Assembly (NCBI RefSeq): GCF_003856525.1
Contig: NZ_RJVQ01000003.1
Span: 62,001-126,000 of the forward strand
Direction of reading: 5' to 3'
DNA length: 64,000 nt
From: Vibrio viridaestus
Lineage (GTDB): Bacteria > Pseudomonadota > Gammaproteobacteria > Enterobacterales > Vibrionaceae
Shown here in pieces: positions 1 through 10,003 of this stretch. The notes beneath the pieces are model-generated. The model saw nothing but the letters and a program-made list of their open reading frames with translations, ran no database searches and was not told the origin of the DNA. The translations under genes were made by a program, and so were the position numbers. Position 1 is the stretch's first letter. The number at the start of each line of letters is the position of its first letter.

Positions 1-62
1 TTGGTTACGATTGAAAACTGCTAATGACTATTTAGCATGTTGAAAATAGGAAATTGTTTATT

Positions 63-78
63 TGTGACATGTGGCACA
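63..78. promoter_or_regulatory. CRP-like binding site upstream of the sugar transporter
   Basis: The sequence TGTGA-CATGTG-GCACA matches the CRP consensus TGTGA-N6-TCACA at nine of ten positions. It lies about 215 bases upstream of an MFS sugar transporter, where catabolite control would be expected. Which promoter it would act on is unclear: I see no convincing -35/-10 pair just downstream. Confidence 0.5.
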
Positions 79-293
79 TGAATATTCTTATCCACTGATT
101 GGTGGCAAAACATGCTTTCTAGGGAATTTGTTTTTTCGGTTCGCCTATTTGATTCTAAGGCATCAAGGTGAAAAAAATTTTGAAGATCTCAATCATGGTT
201 TGATTGCTTTACATTTGTTTGGTTTCTTCTGCGGTGATTTAATATCCACATTGCATGTGGGAGTTTAATTACGCTGTATTTAGGGAGGACACC

Positions 294-1733
294 ATGCGAT
301 CTCAATCTTCGGGACATAACGTTATTTATGTCATGTATATCTGCTTGGTCGCTGCGTTAGGCGGTCTACTATTTGGTTTTGATTCATCTGTTATTTCTGG
401 AGCAATCGAGCCGTTAAGTGAATATTACCAGCTTACTCCCGCATCTGAAGGATGGGCTGTATCAAACGTTATTATTGGCTGTGTTGTTGGGTGTTTTTCT
501 GCAGGGAAGATTGCTGATAAATACGGACGAAAAAAAACTCTGGTTGTGACAGCACTACTGTTCATTGTCTCGGCTGTAGGTTCCGCTTTAGCAACACATT
601 TTAGTGCTTTTGTTATATTTCGTATGATTGGTGGGCTCGGTATCGGTATCGCTTCTGTTATTTCTCCTGTCTATATTGCGGAGGTTGCACCTAAAGATTT
701 TCGTGGCAGAGCGATGACAATGAATATGATTTGCTGCGTTGGTGGTCAAGTACTTGTTCTTCTTACCAATTACTTAATCGCAAAAGGTGCGACCAATGAA
801 TGGTTAGTTTCGGAAGGATGGCGTTGGATGCTCGGTTCTGCATTTATTCCGTGTATTCTATTTTTAGTTTTTGTTGGTCTAATTCCTGAATCTCCACGTT
901 GGAGTGTCATGGCTGGCAATGATGCTGGAGCACTAAAAACACTGACTCGCATTTCCGGGGCAGAACATGCAAGGCAGGTATTGGCCGAGATTAAAGAGTC
1001 GCTTCATCAAGACAGACAAAGTGCGCAGCAAGTTGAGAGTGTAAAATTTAATCGTAAAACAATGATCTTCCTAGTAATTGGTATTGGACTGGCTGTGTTT
1101 AACCAACTAACGGGGATTAATGTTATTCAGTACTTCGGTCCCTCACTATTGATGAACGTAACGGATACAGTACAGCAAGCTATGTATATGACGATTTTCC
1201 TCGCAGGTCTTCAGTTTGTCGGGGTCTGCGTCGGGATGTTTCTTATCGACTCTCTGGGTCGTAAAGTTTTACTTCTTTGGGGATCAATTGGTTCAGCAGT
1301 TTGTTTGCTTGCGACCTTTATTACGTTTTACTACGGAGTGAAAGGATTTACATCGGTCATCGGACTATTTGGTTTTGAATTCATTTTCGGCATTACCTGG
1401 GGACAAATTGTTTGGACGGTTATTGGTGAAATATTCCCAAACAGACTAAGGGCGGTTGGTATGGGAGTCTCAATTGCTACGATGTGGATTGCGAACTTCG
1501 TTATAAGCCAAACTTTCCCAATGATGAACCAAAGCACTTGGCTGACAGACAAATTTCATGGTGGTTTTCCACTCCTATTATTTGCTGTTTGTTGTCTGGT
1601 TTCTTGGTGGTTTGTGAAAGTGTTTGTCCCAGAAACCAAAGGTATACAGCTTGAAAAAATGGAGGATTTAGTTTTAAACAGAAACAACCCAAATAAAGCA
1701 GCAGAAGTATCAACAGAACGAGTTATTTCATAA
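294..1733 (+). CDS. MFS sugar/polyol:H+ symporter (sugar porter family)
   Basis: This is an inner-membrane transporter of the major facilitator superfamily, sugar porter branch, about 479 residues and twelve expected membrane segments. Visible signatures are GGLLFGFDSSVISGA in the first helix, DKYGRKKT in the loop after helix 2, PESPRW at the end of the first half, and PETKG near the C-terminus, all standard for xylose, arabinose or myo-inositol symporters. I chose ATG 294 over an upstream in-frame ATG at 255 because AGGGAGGA sits a few bases before 294. It is followed 29 bases later by an inosose-dehydratase-like TIM-barrel gene, so inositol or a related polyol is a reasonable but unproven substrate. 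A CRP-like site lies upstream. Confidence 0.9.
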   Translation: MRSQSSGHNVIYVMYICLVAALGGLLFGFDSSVISGAIEPLSEYYQLTPASEGWAVSNVIIGCVVGCFSAGKIADKYGRKKTLVVTALLFIVSAVGSALATHFSAFVIFRMIGGLGIGIASVISPVYIAEVAPKDFRGRAMTMNMICCVGGQVLVLLTNYLIAKGATNEWLVSEGWRWMLGSAFIPCILFLVFVGLIPESPRWSVMAGNDAGALKTLTRISGAEHARQVLAEIKESLHQDRQSAQQVESVKFNRKTMIFLVIGIGLAVFNQLTGINVIQYFGPSLLMNVTDTVQQAMYMTIFLAGLQFVGVCVGMFLIDSLGRKVLLLWGSIGSAVCLLATFITFYYGVKGFTSVIGLFGFEFIFGITWGQIVWTVIGEIFPNRLRAVGMGVSIATMWIANFVISQTFPMMNQSTWLTDKFHGGFPLLLFAVCCLVSWWFVKVFVPETKGIQLEKMEDLVLNRNNPNKAAEVSTERVIS

Positions 1734-1762
1734 ACCTAACATCGAGAAAGTTGGAAATTATT

Positions 1763-2692
1763 ATGACAATCAGTATTGCTAATGCTCCTTGTAGCTGGGG
1801 TGTTGATGACCCCCAAAATCCTTATTTGCCATCTTGGCAAAAGGTATTATCGGAAGCGAGTTCAGCAGGGTATAAAAGTATCGAATTAGGGCCATGGACC
1901 TTTCTTCCGACAGATCCAAAAGAGCTAACACATTCTTTGAATGTGTATGGTCTTTCGATAGTCGCGGGGACGATATTTGATGATTTGGTCAGTGAAAGTA
2001 ATTTCCAGTATATAAAACAACTTACTCATGATATTTGCCGCAATTTATCTCAGATACCGACGGCTCAAACCTGTGATGGGGTGAATAAGCAGCCACCTTA
2101 TCTCGTCATTATCGACTGGGGTGATAAAAACCGAGCACAACTTGCTGGGCAGGTGGAGATCTCGCCACGACTTGCTGATGAGAAATGGGTAACGATGATG
2201 GAGCACATTAAAATCATCGCGAGGATTGCTCAGGAAGAGTATGGCGTTCGACCAGTGATTCATCCTCATGCTGGTGGTTGGATTGAATTCTCTGATGAAA
2301 TCGAAAAGCTGGTAAGAGATATTCCATACGATGTTGCTGGTTTATGTCTGGATACAGGACACCTTTATTACTCTGGAATGGATCCAATCACTTATCTCGA
2401 TAAATATTTCGAGAAAGTTGATTACATCCATTTTAAAGATGTCGATGCAGATAAATATAGAGATGCGTTAGCTCGTCAAGTCGAATTCTTTGCTGCATGT
2501 GGAGAAGGGGTAATGTGTCCAATAGGCAAAGGCGATATTGATTATCCCGCTATCCAAGCCTTTTTACAGCAAAAAGGTTATCAGGGTTGGATTACCATAG
2601 AGCAAGAGAGAGATCCCAGAGATGCAGACGGTAGCCTTGCGGACGTTACTGCAAGTCTAGAGTATCTGACTTCCGTTGGATTCAACGCTTAA
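1763..2692 (+). CDS. TIM-barrel sugar isomerase/epimerase, inosose-dehydratase (IolE)-like
   Basis: A 309-residue AP-endonuclease-2-type TIM barrel of the sugar phosphate isomerase/epimerase family. The N-terminal NAPCSWGV resembles the NAPVSWGV start of IolE-type 2-keto-myo-inositol dehydratases. Metal-ligand style motifs are visible in order: HPHAGGW, CLDTGHL, IHFKDV, and a C-terminal WITIEQERDP. A TTG codon at 1751 extends the frame, but ATG 1763 with GGAA seven bases upstream is the better start. It forms a two-gene unit with the preceding sugar porter. The exact substrate cannot be read from the sequence; other family members act on keto-sugars or hydroxypyruvate. Confidence 0.75.
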   Translation: MTISIANAPCSWGVDDPQNPYLPSWQKVLSEASSAGYKSIELGPWTFLPTDPKELTHSLNVYGLSIVAGTIFDDLVSESNFQYIKQLTHDICRNLSQIPTAQTCDGVNKQPPYLVIIDWGDKNRAQLAGQVEISPRLADEKWVTMMEHIKIIARIAQEEYGVRPVIHPHAGGWIEFSDEIEKLVRDIPYDVAGLCLDTGHLYYSGMDPITYLDKYFEKVDYIHFKDVDADKYRDALARQVEFFAACGEGVMCPIGKGDIDYPAIQAFLQQKGYQGWITIEQERDPRDADGSLADVTASLEYLTSVGFNA

Positions 2693-2720
2693 TCCCCCAG
2701 AAAGTGATAAGGATGATGAA

Positions 2721-2752
2721 TATAGGGCTCGTTAATACTAACGAGCCCTATA
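2721..2752. terminator. Bidirectional terminator hairpin
   Basis: A perfect 14-base-pair stem (TATAGGGCTCGTTA and its complement) with a four-base loop lies between the convergent isomerase gene and the HNH nuclease gene. The U-run is weak on both sides, but position and symmetry favour transcription termination. Confidence 0.7.
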
Positions 2753-2767
2753 TCTATATGTGGTGCT

Positions 2768-3466
2768 TTAGTTTAAAGCGGCCGTTGTACAGTGGGTATT
2801 CACATGAGCTGCGTTAAATGGGAGTTGATATTTCTTAGCAATGCGTACAAATCGAGCTACGTAGCTACAGCGATTTTTAGGCGGCAACCACTCATCAGGG
2901 CCTTTATCCCCTTTTTGGCGATTCAGTGATGCCTCAACGCTAACGAGATTCGCTGGATCATTAGCAAAAGACTGCCGTTTCTCTTTTGTCCACTTATTGG
3001 CACCGTGTTGCCATGCCCAACTTAGCGGTACGATATGGTCAATATCGATTTGAGAAGCCTTATAAATTACTTTACCTGAATAAGGAGATATCCACTTGCC
3101 ACGAATAACACGACACTGCTTGGATGAGTTGTAGGTCACGGTTGACGTACTCTGGCGAATAAGAGCTTCTTGACGGCTATCTTGGCAGTCATGATCATTG
3201 TCAGCCCAGCCATGACCAAACTGTGATCGAGAGTAGCCTGAGTTTGATACAGAGGACGATTTGTTATTGGATTTGATTGATTTTGGGAGTCTTCCATTAT
3301 GTGCCAAGCAAGCTTTTACTGTTTTAAATGACGTATAAGACTTAACTGAATTGTAGTAGGGCGAATTTGTATCATGGCATATTCCGCTGCTAGATTGCTT
3401 AACCAACGTAGCATCACTGGAGAATGACGCTAAAAGAAGTATCAATGAAATGAAAAAATTGTACAT
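2768..3466 (-). CDS. Secreted HNH-family endonuclease (DUF1524-type)
   Basis: A 232-residue protein with an N-terminal hydrophobic signal peptide (about residues 1-19) and a C-terminal HNH-like nuclease domain. The key motif DIDHIVPLSWAW carries the catalytic DH pair, followed by FANDPANLVSVEASLNRQKG, the conserved Asn/Asp segment of this ββα-metal fold. The export signal suggests periplasmic or extracellular DNA degradation, for example nutrient recovery or control of incoming DNA. It stands alone between a terminator and a K+ channel gene. The family is also fused to GmrSD-type restriction enzymes, but no restriction partner is present here. Confidence 0.8.
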   Translation of the reverse strand: MYNFFISLILLLASFSSDATLVKQSSSGICHDTNSPYYNSVKSYTSFKTVKACLAHNGRLPKSIKSNNKSSSVSNSGYSRSQFGHGWADNDHDCQDSRQEALIRQSTSTVTYNSSKQCRVIRGKWISPYSGKVIYKASQIDIDHIVPLSWAWQHGANKWTKEKRQSFANDPANLVSVEASLNRQKGDKGPDEWLPPKNRCSYVARFVRIAKKYQLPFNAAHVNTHCTTAALN

Positions 3467-3631
3467 GTAGTGTTATTTTATGTGATGTGAGTCGAACTAA
3501 TGATAGTAGCGTATCACTTACATCTCAATTTGTGTTGGGTTTTGTCGGAATTAATGTAAAGACACAGTTAAACATGAGCTTAACTGTGTGAAGTTATTAT
3601 TTGGACCCTAAATAAGTAAGGTAAAGCAAAT

Positions 3632-4399
3632 CTACTTGGGTTGATTGTGAGTGTTTTGCTCGATAAGTTGCTTGAGGTCTTGGATTTCTTGCTTAAGATC
3701 AGTAATTTGATCATTCAGGTTGGTAACAACATGGCGGTCTTTTTTGCTGTCATCATCTTCGAGAAACCAAGATGCGATAAAACCAGTAAAGGTACCAAAT
3801 AACCCGACACCCGCTGTCATCAGGATAACGGCGACTATTCTTCCTTCATATGTTATTGGATAGAAATCACCATATCCTACCGTTGTTATAGTAACAAATG
3901 CCCACCACAGAGCATCTCCTGCACTTTGAATATTGGCGCCCGGCACTCCTTTTTCTAATTGTAAAATGGAGATTGCTCCAAAGATTACAAGGATGATAGA
4001 AACACAAGAAACGAGGGAAAAAGTACCGTGCATTTTGTTGCGAAATAAAAAATAGACAATGATTCTGGTTGAACGAAGTACTCGCAATACTTTGATTACA
4101 CGAAAAATTCGCCCATACCGAAACATATCGAGCATTGGTATGCTAGAGATGAGATCTATCCAACCCCATTTCATGAATTTTAGTTTATTTGGTGCCGCTC
4201 TGAACTGAATGACAAAATCGATAAGAAAGAAGATACAAATTATATTATCAGTGATTCGTAGGATTTTTTTTGTATCTGTCGATATTGGGAAAAGCGCTTC
4301 AGCACACAAAGCAAGTAGTACATATATGGACAATATTAGAGTGAAAATTTGGAAAGGACCTATTTCACCTTCTGGAGTGTGAATTTTTTTTCTGGTCAT
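3632..4399 (-). CDS. Voltage-gated-type potassium channel
   Basis: A six-transmembrane ion channel subunit of 255 residues. The selectivity filter TVGYGD is intact, and the preceding S4-like helix is rich in spaced arginines ([17 protein letters not shown]), the voltage-sensor pattern. The C-terminal tail after the last helix is a short predicted coiled coil ([20 protein letters not shown]) that may help tetramer assembly. There is no RCK/TrkA domain. The open frame extends to 4447, but ATG 4399 is preceded by AGGAAAAG at ideal distance, so I start there. It is a single gene; its physiological role in bacteria is probably membrane potential or osmotic response. Confidence 0.9.
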   Translation of the reverse strand: MTRKKIHTPEGEIGPFQIFTLILSIYVLLALCAEALFPISTDTKKILRITDNIICIFFLIDFVIQFRAAPNKLKFMKWGWIDLISSIPMLDMFRYGRIFRVIKVLRVLRSTRIIVYFLFRNKMHGTFSLVSCVSIILVIFGAISILQLEKGVPGANIQSAGDALWWAFVTITTVGYGDFYPITYEGRIVAVILMTAGVGLFGTFTGFIASWFLEDDDSKKDRHVVTNLNDQITDLKQEIQDLKQLIEQNTHNQPK

Positions 4400-4513
4400 G
4401 GTGCTTTTCCTGCAAGGAACGATATATCTTGCTTGATAGCATACCACTTTTACTCGGCTAGTTTCGCTTACAGTTACAATTAGAAAATAAAACAGCTTTT
4501 GGATGGTGTATGA

Positions 4514-4562
4514 ATTAAAAAAGACTAGTGTATCGGGACTGCTGCTCTGAACGATACACTAG
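4514..4562 (-). terminator. Rho-independent terminator
   Basis: A perfect 11-bp stem (CTAGTGTATCG / CGATACACTAG) with a 16-base loop is followed on the minus strand by TCTTTTTT. It sits just after the stop of the small minus-strand gene ending at 4576. Confidence 0.85.
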
Positions 4563-4575
4563 CAGTGAAAGCGCA

Positions 4576-4941
4576 TTAGACAAGCGCAAGTAAAATTGTA
4601 CCAACCGTTGCCGCTGCGGAAAGATATTGCCCCGCAGAATAAGAGCTGTCATCATCTTCTTTCATCTTGTCTGGATGTTCCATCCCAAGCGCACCATAGG
4701 TAAATGATTCAACTTTGTCGCCAACAGTCTTATCTTTTGTTTCTACTTTGCCTTCTTTATCAATTTGCTTTAAAGCTTCTAAAAGCGCCTTCCCTTCATC
4801 GGAAAGGGTAACTTTATTGTCTTCCACTTTCATAAGTGAACTTGCTTGCTGCTCTGCCGACTGTGGCTTTGCAAGAGAATGCGACTTCACTGATTGAGGT
4901 GAATATAATGACGTGGATGAACCAACTCTTACTGGATCCAT
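4576..4941 (-). CDS. Uncharacterised 121-residue protein with hydrophobic C-terminus
   Basis: I do not recognise this family. The N-terminal half is polar and Ser/Gln-rich, probably disordered. The middle has charged helical stretches with several Lys/Asp/Glu clusters, and the last 15-20 residues (AAATVGTILLALV) are hydrophobic enough for a tail anchor. There is no N-terminal signal. The gene is real by context: AGGAGA sits seven bases before the ATG and a strong terminator follows the stop. It is monocistronic. Confidence 0.7.
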   Translation of the reverse strand: MDPVRVGSSTSLYSPQSVKSHSLAKPQSAEQQASSLMKVEDNKVTLSDEGKALLEALKQIDKEGKVETKDKTVGDKVESFTYGALGMEHPDKMKEDDDSSYSAGQYLSAAATVGTILLALV

Positions 4942-5056
4942 AACGTTCTCCTACCAATCTCCTAAATGTGTTATCGGAGCGCTTTTGAAAAACTTGAATG
5001 AAAATTTACGAATTCAAGACATATTTCTGATAGAAGATTTATAGCAATATGTGTGC

Positions 5057-5872
5057 CTAGTTTATCTTGCGAAATACTCTTATGGAAAAATCGGCTTCAC
5101 AGTGGAACTCGCTTCGAGATTTTAAATCTTGTTTTATCTCTTCTGATGCCCTCCAAGCAAACGGAGTCATCTGTAGTAAATCAAACGCAGATTCGCCATC
5201 TAAGCTCATCGGGTAATGTAAGTTATCGTCAGCAATTAGTTCAAACCCATCAATAGACTCTGGGGTTTCGTCGTGTAAATGAACCTCACTATAGATCAGC
5301 TCTTTTAGCTGATAAAGATGTCTACCAGCAGGAGTTACAGTAACTATTATGCCGTTCGATTTTATACAGCGCTGTAGCTCGTCACCATTGCATGGCGCAT
5401 AAATACGCACTACGGCATCAAGCTCTTTATCTCCAAATGGAAGGCGGTTACTTGAAGCGACACAGAACTCACAATGCTTATACCGTTTAGCGGCATATTT
5501 TATGGCGACTTTAGATATATCGAGGCCAAAAACACTTGTGTCTTGTTGATTAGAAAAGGAGAGCGCAAAGTCATTGGTATAAAAACCTTCACCACAGCCG
5601 ATATCGAGTACTTTAGCGCAAGGGTTGGTAACATATTGACTGAGTTTTGCCGTCACCTGAGAACGCATGGGCGTATAAAATCCTTTTTCCAGAAAACGCC
5701 GTCTGGATTGCATCATCTCTTTATTATCACCAGGATCCTTTGAACGCTTATGCTGCACCGGCATTAAGTTAATATAACCTTCTTTTGCAAAATCAAACTG
5801 ATGTCGATTATTGCAGGTCAGACTATTCTGGTTTTTTATTAAAGGTTCGTGGCATAAAGGACATTGATACAC
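5057..5872 (-). CDS. rlmA: 23S rRNA (guanine-745-N1) methyltransferase
   Basis: RlmA(I)/RrmA methylates G745 in helix 35 of 23S rRNA using S-adenosylmethionine. The N-terminal zinc-binding motif CPLCHEPL...CNNRHQFD is complete (C4, C7, and the later C/H pair). It is followed by the family-specific GYINLMPVQ segment and a Rossmann SAM site VLDIGCGEGFYT near residues 90-100. Length 271 matches the family. The start is GTG 5872, with GAGG eight bases upstream. The gene is separated from the yeaD terminator and appears to be transcribed on its own. Confidence 0.93.
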   Translation of the reverse strand: MYQCPLCHEPLIKNQNSLTCNNRHQFDFAKEGYINLMPVQHKRSKDPGDNKEMMQSRRRFLEKGFYTPMRSQVTAKLSQYVTNPCAKVLDIGCGEGFYTNDFALSFSNQQDTSVFGLDISKVAIKYAAKRYKHCEFCVASSNRLPFGDKELDAVVRIYAPCNGDELQRCIKSNGIIVTVTPAGRHLYQLKELIYSEVHLHDETPESIDGFELIADDNLHYPMSLDGESAFDLLQMTPFAWRASEEIKQDLKSRSEFHCEADFSIRVFRKIN

Positions 5873-5911
5873 TGAAATTGCCTCATTGGAGTTTTTAAGG
5901 CGAGATTCTAC

Positions 5912-5936
5912 TAAAAAGGGCGGTAAATTGCCGCCC
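5912..5936 (-). terminator. Terminator after yeaD
   Basis: A GC-rich stem, GGGCGG and CCGCCC with a short AT loop, is followed on the minus strand by TTTTT. It lies immediately beyond the yeaD stop codon. Confidence 0.85.
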
Positions 5937-5945
5937 TAAAAGTCA

Positions 5946-6830
5946 TTATTTTGCCGCTATATTAGTCGATAGCGTATAGGTTTCCCCTGGTTGCAGCGTT
6001 TGACCTGCGGATAGGCAATTTGAATAGAGTGTGGATTCCACACAGAGCATATGTTTGAAACCATCGTCGTTCATATCCGACATGCCTTTTGCACCAGCTT
6101 GCCATGGATTCCATGCGACTGCAGAATTATCACCACCATTTTTAACCACCAATGTACGATCCCACTCTTCGTCGTGCACGGTAATAACGGGGTCTGGCTG
6201 AGTGTAGACACGATCAATCGTGTCAGTGAGTACTAGCGTCTCTTCACCAACACACTCTTTTCCGCTTTGCAGACTATCCAAATAATGAATACCCAATCCT
6301 TTGGTTTGAGTTTTTTCGATGTCACCAACATTTAGGTAACTGTGCAAGGCACCGGAGAATGTCCAAGGACGTTCATCGGTATTCTTGATGCTCAGGCTTA
6401 CAGACAGTGAGTTTGTTATTTCAATCGTTATTGAGACTGCAAACTCATAAGGCCATATATGGCGAGTCTCTTCATTATGTTCAAGGCGCAATGTTAGTAT
6501 GACACCGTCTTCATTTTCGCGATGTTCGACTAGCTGCCATTCAGTAATACGAGCAAATCCATGACTTGGTTCTGCTAAGCGCGCAAACCAAGGCCAGCAG
6601 AGTGGAATTCCCCCTCTGAGGGCAGTCTTACCATCAAATTTTGCTTGCTTGCTCATGAACAAACACTCTTTTTGCCCTTTGGGTTGGAATGAGATGATGT
6701 GTGCACCAAATAACGAAATCGCCGCAGTGGCTTTTTCATGATAAATTCTAAGGACTTTAACTTGGTCTACTTGTACCACACTGATGCTGTCTGACAAGAC
6801 GCTGATAGCCGGCAATGATTGTAATTCCAT
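5946..6830 (-). CDS. yeaD: D-hexose-6-phosphate mutarotase
   Basis: A cytosolic β-sandwich aldose-epimerase-like enzyme that interconverts the anomers of glucose-6-phosphate. Length 294 fits YeaD. Conserved pieces include LFGAHIISFQP, LRGGIPLCWPWF (with the catalytic-site Arg/Trp region), HGFAR, and ALHSYLNVG, where the His is the expected acid/base residue. AGGAATG precedes the ATG. The gene follows gapA on the same strand, as in enteric bacteria, though a terminator hairpin separates them, so it probably has its own promoter within 6831-6906. Confidence 0.93.
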   Translation of the reverse strand: MELQSLPAISVLSDSISVVQVDQVKVLRIYHEKATAAISLFGAHIISFQPKGQKECLFMSKQAKFDGKTALRGGIPLCWPWFARLAEPSHGFARITEWQLVEHRENEDGVILTLRLEHNEETRHIWPYEFAVSITIEITNSLSVSLSIKNTDERPWTFSGALHSYLNVGDIEKTQTKGLGIHYLDSLQSGKECVGEETLVLTDTIDRVYTQPDPVITVHDEEWDRTLVVKNGGDNSAVAWNPWQAGAKGMSDMNDDGFKHMLCVESTLYSNCLSAGQTLQPGETYTLSTNIAAK

Positions 6831-6906
6831 AACATCATTCCTTTCGTTTGGCGATGTAAACCTCTACTTTAGACTTATCGTTATGTAGAGATCAAAGTTG
6901 AGATAT

Positions 6907-6936
6907 AAAAAAGGCGACTCAAGGCCGCCTTTTTTT
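6907..6936 (-). terminator. Terminator after gapA
   Basis: The hairpin AAAAAAGGCG / CGCCTTTTTT with a nine-base loop ends in seven T on the plus strand and in T-rich sequence on the minus strand. It ends gapA transcription. Confidence 0.85.
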
Positions 6937-6961
6937 CATTCTTAGACTTTACGTCAACTAA

Positions 6962-8289
<1,328 letters not shown>

Positions 8290-8688
8290 TTGGATAAGAT
8301 AAATAAGCCAGATGAATACTGGCGTGAAAAACTCAGCGACGAGGCCTATCGTGTCTGTCGCGAACATGGAACAGAAGCCCCTTATACAGGAACCTTACTA
8401 CACAATAAAGAAACGGGTATTTATCATTGTACATGCTGCAATGCGCCGCTATTTACGTCTGATAATAAATATGATTCTGGCTGTGGATGGCCAAGTTTTG
8501 ATGCACCAGTTAATGAAGATGCCATTCGATATTTAGAAGACAAATCATTTGGTATGACGCGGACAGAAATTCGCTGTAATGCATGCGATAGCCACCTTGG
8601 ACACGTATTTGAAGATGGCCCGCAAGACACAACCGGTGAGAGATACTGTGTTAATTCGGTGTCGTTAGTTTTCAACAAAAATGACTAA
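8290..8688 (+). CDS. msrB: Peptide-methionine (R)-S-oxide reductase
   Basis: MsrB reduces the R-epimer of methionine sulfoxide in oxidised proteins. At 132 residues it is the single-domain form. The structural zinc site is complete (C47, C50, C96, C99). The catalytic region [11 protein letters not shown] carries C120, and CGWPSF and HLGHVF line the substrate pocket. The start is a TTG at 8290, preceded by AGGAAAG with short spacing; no in-frame ATG gives a full family-length protein. It is divergent from gapA, as in E. coli. Confidence 0.95.
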   Translation: MDKINKPDEYWREKLSDEAYRVCREHGTEAPYTGTLLHNKETGIYHCTCCNAPLFTSDNKYDSGCGWPSFDAPVNEDAIRYLEDKSFGMTRTEIRCNACDSHLGHVFEDGPQDTTGERYCVNSVSLVFNKND

Positions 8689-8718
8689 AAAGCACCAAAA
8701 ACTGCACCCGGTTGTAAT

Positions 8719-9543
8719 TTAATTAAATGTCTCCGGAATCAATGATGAGCGGTAATCGCCATCATTGATAGCATCTATTACTGTGTTTGCAATCGTATCC
8801 AGTTTTTCTTTCTTCTCTTCATCAAATCCATAGAGGAGAGATAGTTCTTTGTCAGAAACGATAGGAGCACCAAACGCTTTGCTTGTCATCGCCCAGATGT
8901 AGGATTTTTCCCTCTGGCGTAGTAATTTATACACACTCGCCAGCGATTCCAAAGCGCTTACATTAATGTTTTCAGGTGATTTAGTCAGTTCGATAGACCG
9001 ATTAAGTAGCCCGACCGTTTTTTGTCGGTCTCGGTCTATGTAAAATGTCGCTAAAGCATATTGCATATCCGGTGTATCCAGCTCTTTTTTTCCTTCTAGC
9101 TGGAGAAAGCTTCTTCTAGCTTCGGTATCTCCCGTTTGACTCCAAAGGAAATAGAGTGATTTGGGCGTGTTGTAATTATGGAGTTCCTTTTCGAGTCTTT
9201 TGAGACTATCACCTGCATTCACCAAGGCATTAAATCGTTGCTGTTTTAGCTTGGCTTGTTCTATAGGTTGAATTTGAGCTGCCACTTCTAAGCATTTGAG
9301 GTATTCCTGAGTTAACGTGTACTCTTGGATTTTGTTTGCGTCTGTTGCATCTTTACTGACCTCATAACGGTGCCAGATGAGATTTGTTCGAGGAATACGA
9401 CATTGACCATCATTAATGTTGAGTTCATCGCATTTTAGTTGCGGATTATTGGCGCAGAGTTCGTCCGTATTTCTGGTATTTTCAAAGCAGCCTGTTAGTG
9501 AGCAAATACATACGGCAAGCACAGTTAATTTTAGTTTTGTCAT
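8719..9543 (-). CDS. DUF2989-type lipoprotein
   Basis: A 274-residue predicted lipoprotein: hydrophobic leader, then the lipobox LTGC at residues 16-19. The rest is mostly helical, with Cys-rich early sequence (CANNPQLKC) and later helix pairs that look like short TPR/Sel1-style repeats (ATFYIDRDRQKTVGLL, ALESLASVYKLLRQRE). It corresponds to the Vibrio/Shewanella family annotated DUF2989, whose function is unknown. It is convergent with msrB and divergent from yeaC. Confidence 0.75.
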   Translation of the reverse strand: MTKLKLTVLAVCICSLTGCFENTRNTDELCANNPQLKCDELNINDGQCRIPRTNLIWHRYEVSKDATDANKIQEYTLTQEYLKCLEVAAQIQPIEQAKLKQQRFNALVNAGDSLKRLEKELHNYNTPKSLYFLWSQTGDTEARRSFLQLEGKKELDTPDMQYALATFYIDRDRQKTVGLLNRSIELTKSPENINVSALESLASVYKLLRQREKSYIWAMTSKAFGAPIVSDKELSLLYGFDEEKKEKLDTIANTVIDAINDGDYRSSLIPETFN

Positions 9544-9650
9544 AGTGTAAGCTTGTGATCCATTACTACAATTTCCAGGTCGTCTCTTGACTCACCGAAC
9601 ATTGGGTTTAAGTTGACATAAATACGAAACAAAAGAGCCTAAAATCATCA

Positions 9651-9947
9651 ATGAATAATCAACAATTAATCGATGCGATTACTCCCGAAGCTTATCAGCG
9701 ACTTCTTTTTGCTGTCGAAACTGGAAAGTGGCCTGAAGGCAATATTCTGTCTCAAGAGCAAAGAGATTCCTGTTTACAAGCAGTTATGCTTTATCAATCT
9801 AAGCATAATCTAGAACCTCAACATATGACAGTCGCTGCTGGTGGCGAACTCTGTTTTAAGTCAAAATCTGAATTAAAGCAACAGTTTAAAGAAGATATAG
9901 CTCACGAAAAAATATTATCGATCAATCCAAATGAGTCTGATTCGTAG
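9651..9947 (+). CDS. yeaC: YeaC family protein (DUF1315)
   Basis: A 98-residue small acidic cytosolic protein of the YeaC family, function unknown. The N-terminal part (AITPEAYQRLLFAVETGKWPEG) and the middle LSQEQRDSCLQAVMLYQ are the conserved core. It lies between the lipoprotein gene and ansA, the same neighbourhood as in other gammaproteobacteria, where yeaC, ansA and sppA cluster. A terminator follows. Confidence 0.88.
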   Translation: MNNQQLIDAITPEAYQRLLFAVETGKWPEGNILSQEQRDSCLQAVMLYQSKHNLEPQHMTVAAGGELCFKSKSELKQQFKEDIAHEKILSINPNESDS

Positions 9948-9968
9948 GTTTTCTGAGGTGTTGAAGTT

Positions 9969-9994
9969 AAAAAGAGCCGAGTGGCTCTTTTTTT
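9969..9994. terminator. Bidirectional terminator yeaC/ansA
   Basis: The hairpin AAAAAGAGCC GAGT GGCTCTTTTTTT has A- and T-runs on both flanks, between the convergent yeaC and ansA genes. Confidence 0.88.
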
Positions 9995-10003
9995 GATAGG
10001 TAT

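Noticed and set aside
71-268. 65-residue open frame before the sugar transporter
   Set aside because: Starts inside the CRP-like site, has no ribosome site and no recognisable protein character; better explained as the untranslated leader.
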